Positions 62,011 through 64,000 of a stretch of DNA of 64,000 nt are shown here, piece by piece. Made by a program: the position numbers and the translations under genes. The stretch lies in assembly GCA_022376465.1 (NCBI GenBank), contig JACDTU010000013.1, forward strand, positions 864,501 to 928,500, given 5' to 3'. The number at the start of each line of letters is the position of its first letter. Within the stretch, counting starts at the first letter, position 1. The notes under the pieces were generated by a model, which was given only the letters and a program-made list of their open reading frames with translations, was not told the origin of the DNA and searched no databases. The stretch comes from Cubamyces lactineus. Taxonomy: Eukaryota > Basidiomycota > Agaricomycetes > Polyporales > Polyporaceae.

Positions 62011-62926
62011 TCAACCAAGCATTTGCGGCGTAAGACTAGAAATACAGTGCACGAGAAAAGCGCGGCTCGCGGGTCAAGAATGGGAGAAGCTTAGGGTGAT
62101 GGTTGGGCGAATATGTAATGCAAGCGCTCGAGGGGGATTATGGGCGCTACCCTTCCGATACATATCCATAAGCGCTTTCAAGACTTGCTCAACTCTTGGG
62201 TCGGGGCCAGACATGGTTCAACCATGTACAATACTGAAGCATCGCTGCGCACCGGCCCTCACCAGATCTGAGCTAGTTTCCCGGCTAAAGGTTGCCAAAG
62301 GCTCGCAATGGAAGGTGCCGAAGCTACATGTTGCGTGCGTCTTGTTGTACCAAACGATAACAGCATATTGAGATGGAAAGCCTTGCTTTCATTAGTGTCG
62401 TCGCGGCGACTTACCGTCTACGAAGCCACGGATTTATCGACGGAGGTAGACAGAGGTGAAGTCGTACCTTGTTGGGATCGATGAGTATAGGTGACTGCGT
62501 CGAGTAGCGATCACGCGCGGTATTCAGAGTCTTGAGCGTTATAGTGCTACAAACATCTATCGAATAGGAATCGCGGAACGAAAGCTACCGAACACAGTGA
62601 CTGTAGGAACGAAATCGTGATGATGAAGGAAACCAGTGGTGGTACAACTTGCCTACGAGTTTTAGCAGACATTGACCCAGCACGGGTGAATGAACATCGA
62701 GCTCGTGAGTTACGCATACTCCTCTCGATCGGCGGAAACTACTCACACGATCCTGTTAGAGAATGCTTGACTATCTTGTTACCTTGACACACTGTTTGAC
62801 TGACAAGTATAGTCGGAATGCTCTGCAGTTTAACATAACGTGAGCGACATCGTCGTTCAGAGAGGTGATGTTAACTAACCGCACCCGCACGAACAACATT
62901 CGCCTCCCCTCAACCAATGCAGTATC
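62011..62926. other. Spacer between PAN2 and the MYND gene
   Basis: About 900 nt upstream of PAN2 and downstream of the MYND gene. One 91-codon open frame (62096) has no recognisable feature. No gene is supported. Confidence 0.45.
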
Positions 62927-63940
62927 TCAAATAAAAGAATAGAAGCGGTCCCAAATCGCAGTCGGCTGGAGCCCTGACCTAGACCCGTTCGGCGGCAGCA
63001 TCCCAAGCGAAGCCGCAGAGTTCCAATTCCAGTCCTCCTTGAGCTTCCACTCCCACCTCTTTTTCCGCCACACCAGGACGCCAACATCAGGGACCAGCCC
63101 CTGCACACGAGGGTTACCGGCTGCGTGAAGGACAAGGCCTGCGTTTATCGCGCCGACGCTCATCTGCATGACGTCCTCGAACACCGCGCGCGCCTGCGGG
63201 TCGCGCAGCTGCCCGTCGGGCGTGCGGCGGTGGACGAGATTGTGGTGGAACGTCATCAAGCCGGTGTTCACGACGACCAGGACGATGGGCATCGCCCCTG
63301 CGATGGTGCTGTCGAGGCTGTGGCGGAGCGTCTCCACCGTCCGGTCGAACTGCACACGGCCTTCGTTCCAGGCGTTGTTCGCCTCGCGTCCGAAGTCGGT
63401 TTTGGACACCATGGTCATGTCCACGATCTTGAATGCCTTAGCGGGGTTCCCGCTCTGGGGCGCCTTGGCCTGCACGCGGAGGACGAGGGCGCGAGGGTTG
63501 GCGAGGTTGTAGTCTAGCCCGCCGTTCTTGTGGGTGTTGACGATGGTGATGTAGCTCAGCGCGTACGACTGCGCCTCCCACCAGTCCATAAGGGACGAGT
63601 TGAGGGTCGTGCACGCGGGGTACCCGGTGTTCGCGAGGAGGACAGGGTCGATGAGGTTATCCTCGACCGAAGGCCCAGGGGAGCGGCATCCCAATCTACA
63701 ATGGACGTGCGTATACGTGAACCTCTGAACGCTACATTGAGTGTAGAGTAATTACGTGCATACGTACTTGTGCGACTTCCAGTCTCCCTTTTGGCATTCT
63801 TTACTACAATACATCGTGACCGCGCAGCCCGTACATCGCTTCAATTTTGTCGTAGGCGATTCCTCTTTCTTGCAATGCGCACATATAGGCTTGCCATTGG
63901 GGCCGTGGTAGGGCTGGAAATGAGGGTGGCTCGAGCTCAT
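62927..63940 (-). CDS. MYND zinc-finger protein
   Basis: The start is MSSSHPHFQPYHGPNGKPIC. The MYND finger lies in the first 65 residues with the expected ligands: CAHCKKE, KRCTGCAVTMYCSKECQ and WKSHKYVC. A short intron near 63760 joins it to GCRSPGPSVEDNLID. The remaining ~250 residues form a C-terminal domain with LMDWWEAQSYALSYITIVNT, ALVLRVQAKAP, a TFHHNLVHRRTPDGQLRDPQ region and an end AIWDRFYSFI. I know MYND plus this tail from basidiomycete proteins of unknown function. The finger suggests protein binding, and nothing points to a SET domain. The gene is complete, ending at TGA 62927. Confidence 0.85.
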
Positions 63941-64000
63941 GGGAAGATGAAAGTCGGCAGATGGGCGCGAGTGGCGGCCACCATGAGAGGGGAATCAAGG

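Overview
The window looks like nuclear DNA of a filamentous basidiomycete, most likely an Agaricomycete; that placement is inference. Genes are compact, lie on both strands, and are broken by many 40-80 nt introns with GTRNGT donors and YAG acceptors. The protein content is typically eukaryotic (TBP, Mediator, Mot1, PAN2, dynamin, mitochondrial SDH flavoprotein). It also holds families common in wood-decay fungi: paired BTB-like genes, tandem short-chain dehydrogenases, a family-88 glycoside hydrolase, a JmjC protein and a MYND protein. I recognise no tRNA, rRNA, CRISPR or autonomous transposon. Gene models were spliced by eye, keeping frame and matching family motifs.

Layout. 0-5 kb: 3' part of an unrecognised gene, TATA-binding protein (TBP), cytosolic tryptophanyl-tRNA synthetase. 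5-11 kb: GH88 hydrolase and a Mediator subunit 1-like gene. 11-14 kb: two tandem BTB-like genes. 15-24 kb: Vps1 dynamin, a probable DUF7330 protein, then divergent CIA2 (cytosolic Fe-S assembly) and DCN1 (cullin neddylation). 24-31 kb: three tandem SDR genes. The first carries two lesions. The third carries a 1.37 kb, repeat-rich intron. 31-40 kb: TBC Rab-GAP (TBC1D5 type), SDH flavoprotein, splicing factor SPF45. 40-49 kb: JmjC protein and the large Mot1/BTAF1 ATPase. 49-55 kb: membrane-anchored Ser/Thr-rich protein, ABM-like barrel protein, secreted agmatinase-like ureohydrolase. 56-64 kb: LCP5/neuroguidin, PAN2 deadenylase, MYND protein.

Most genes are unrelated housekeeping genes and do not form a pathway. 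TBP and Mot1, which strips TBP from DNA, lie about 40 kb apart, with Mediator subunit 1 between them. The most dynamic part is the SDR cluster. There one copy appears dead (catalytic Tyr to His plus a 2-nt frameshift). A neighbouring copy has gained an insertion-like intron with a tandem array of splice-donor-like repeats and a shifted acceptor that adds residues.
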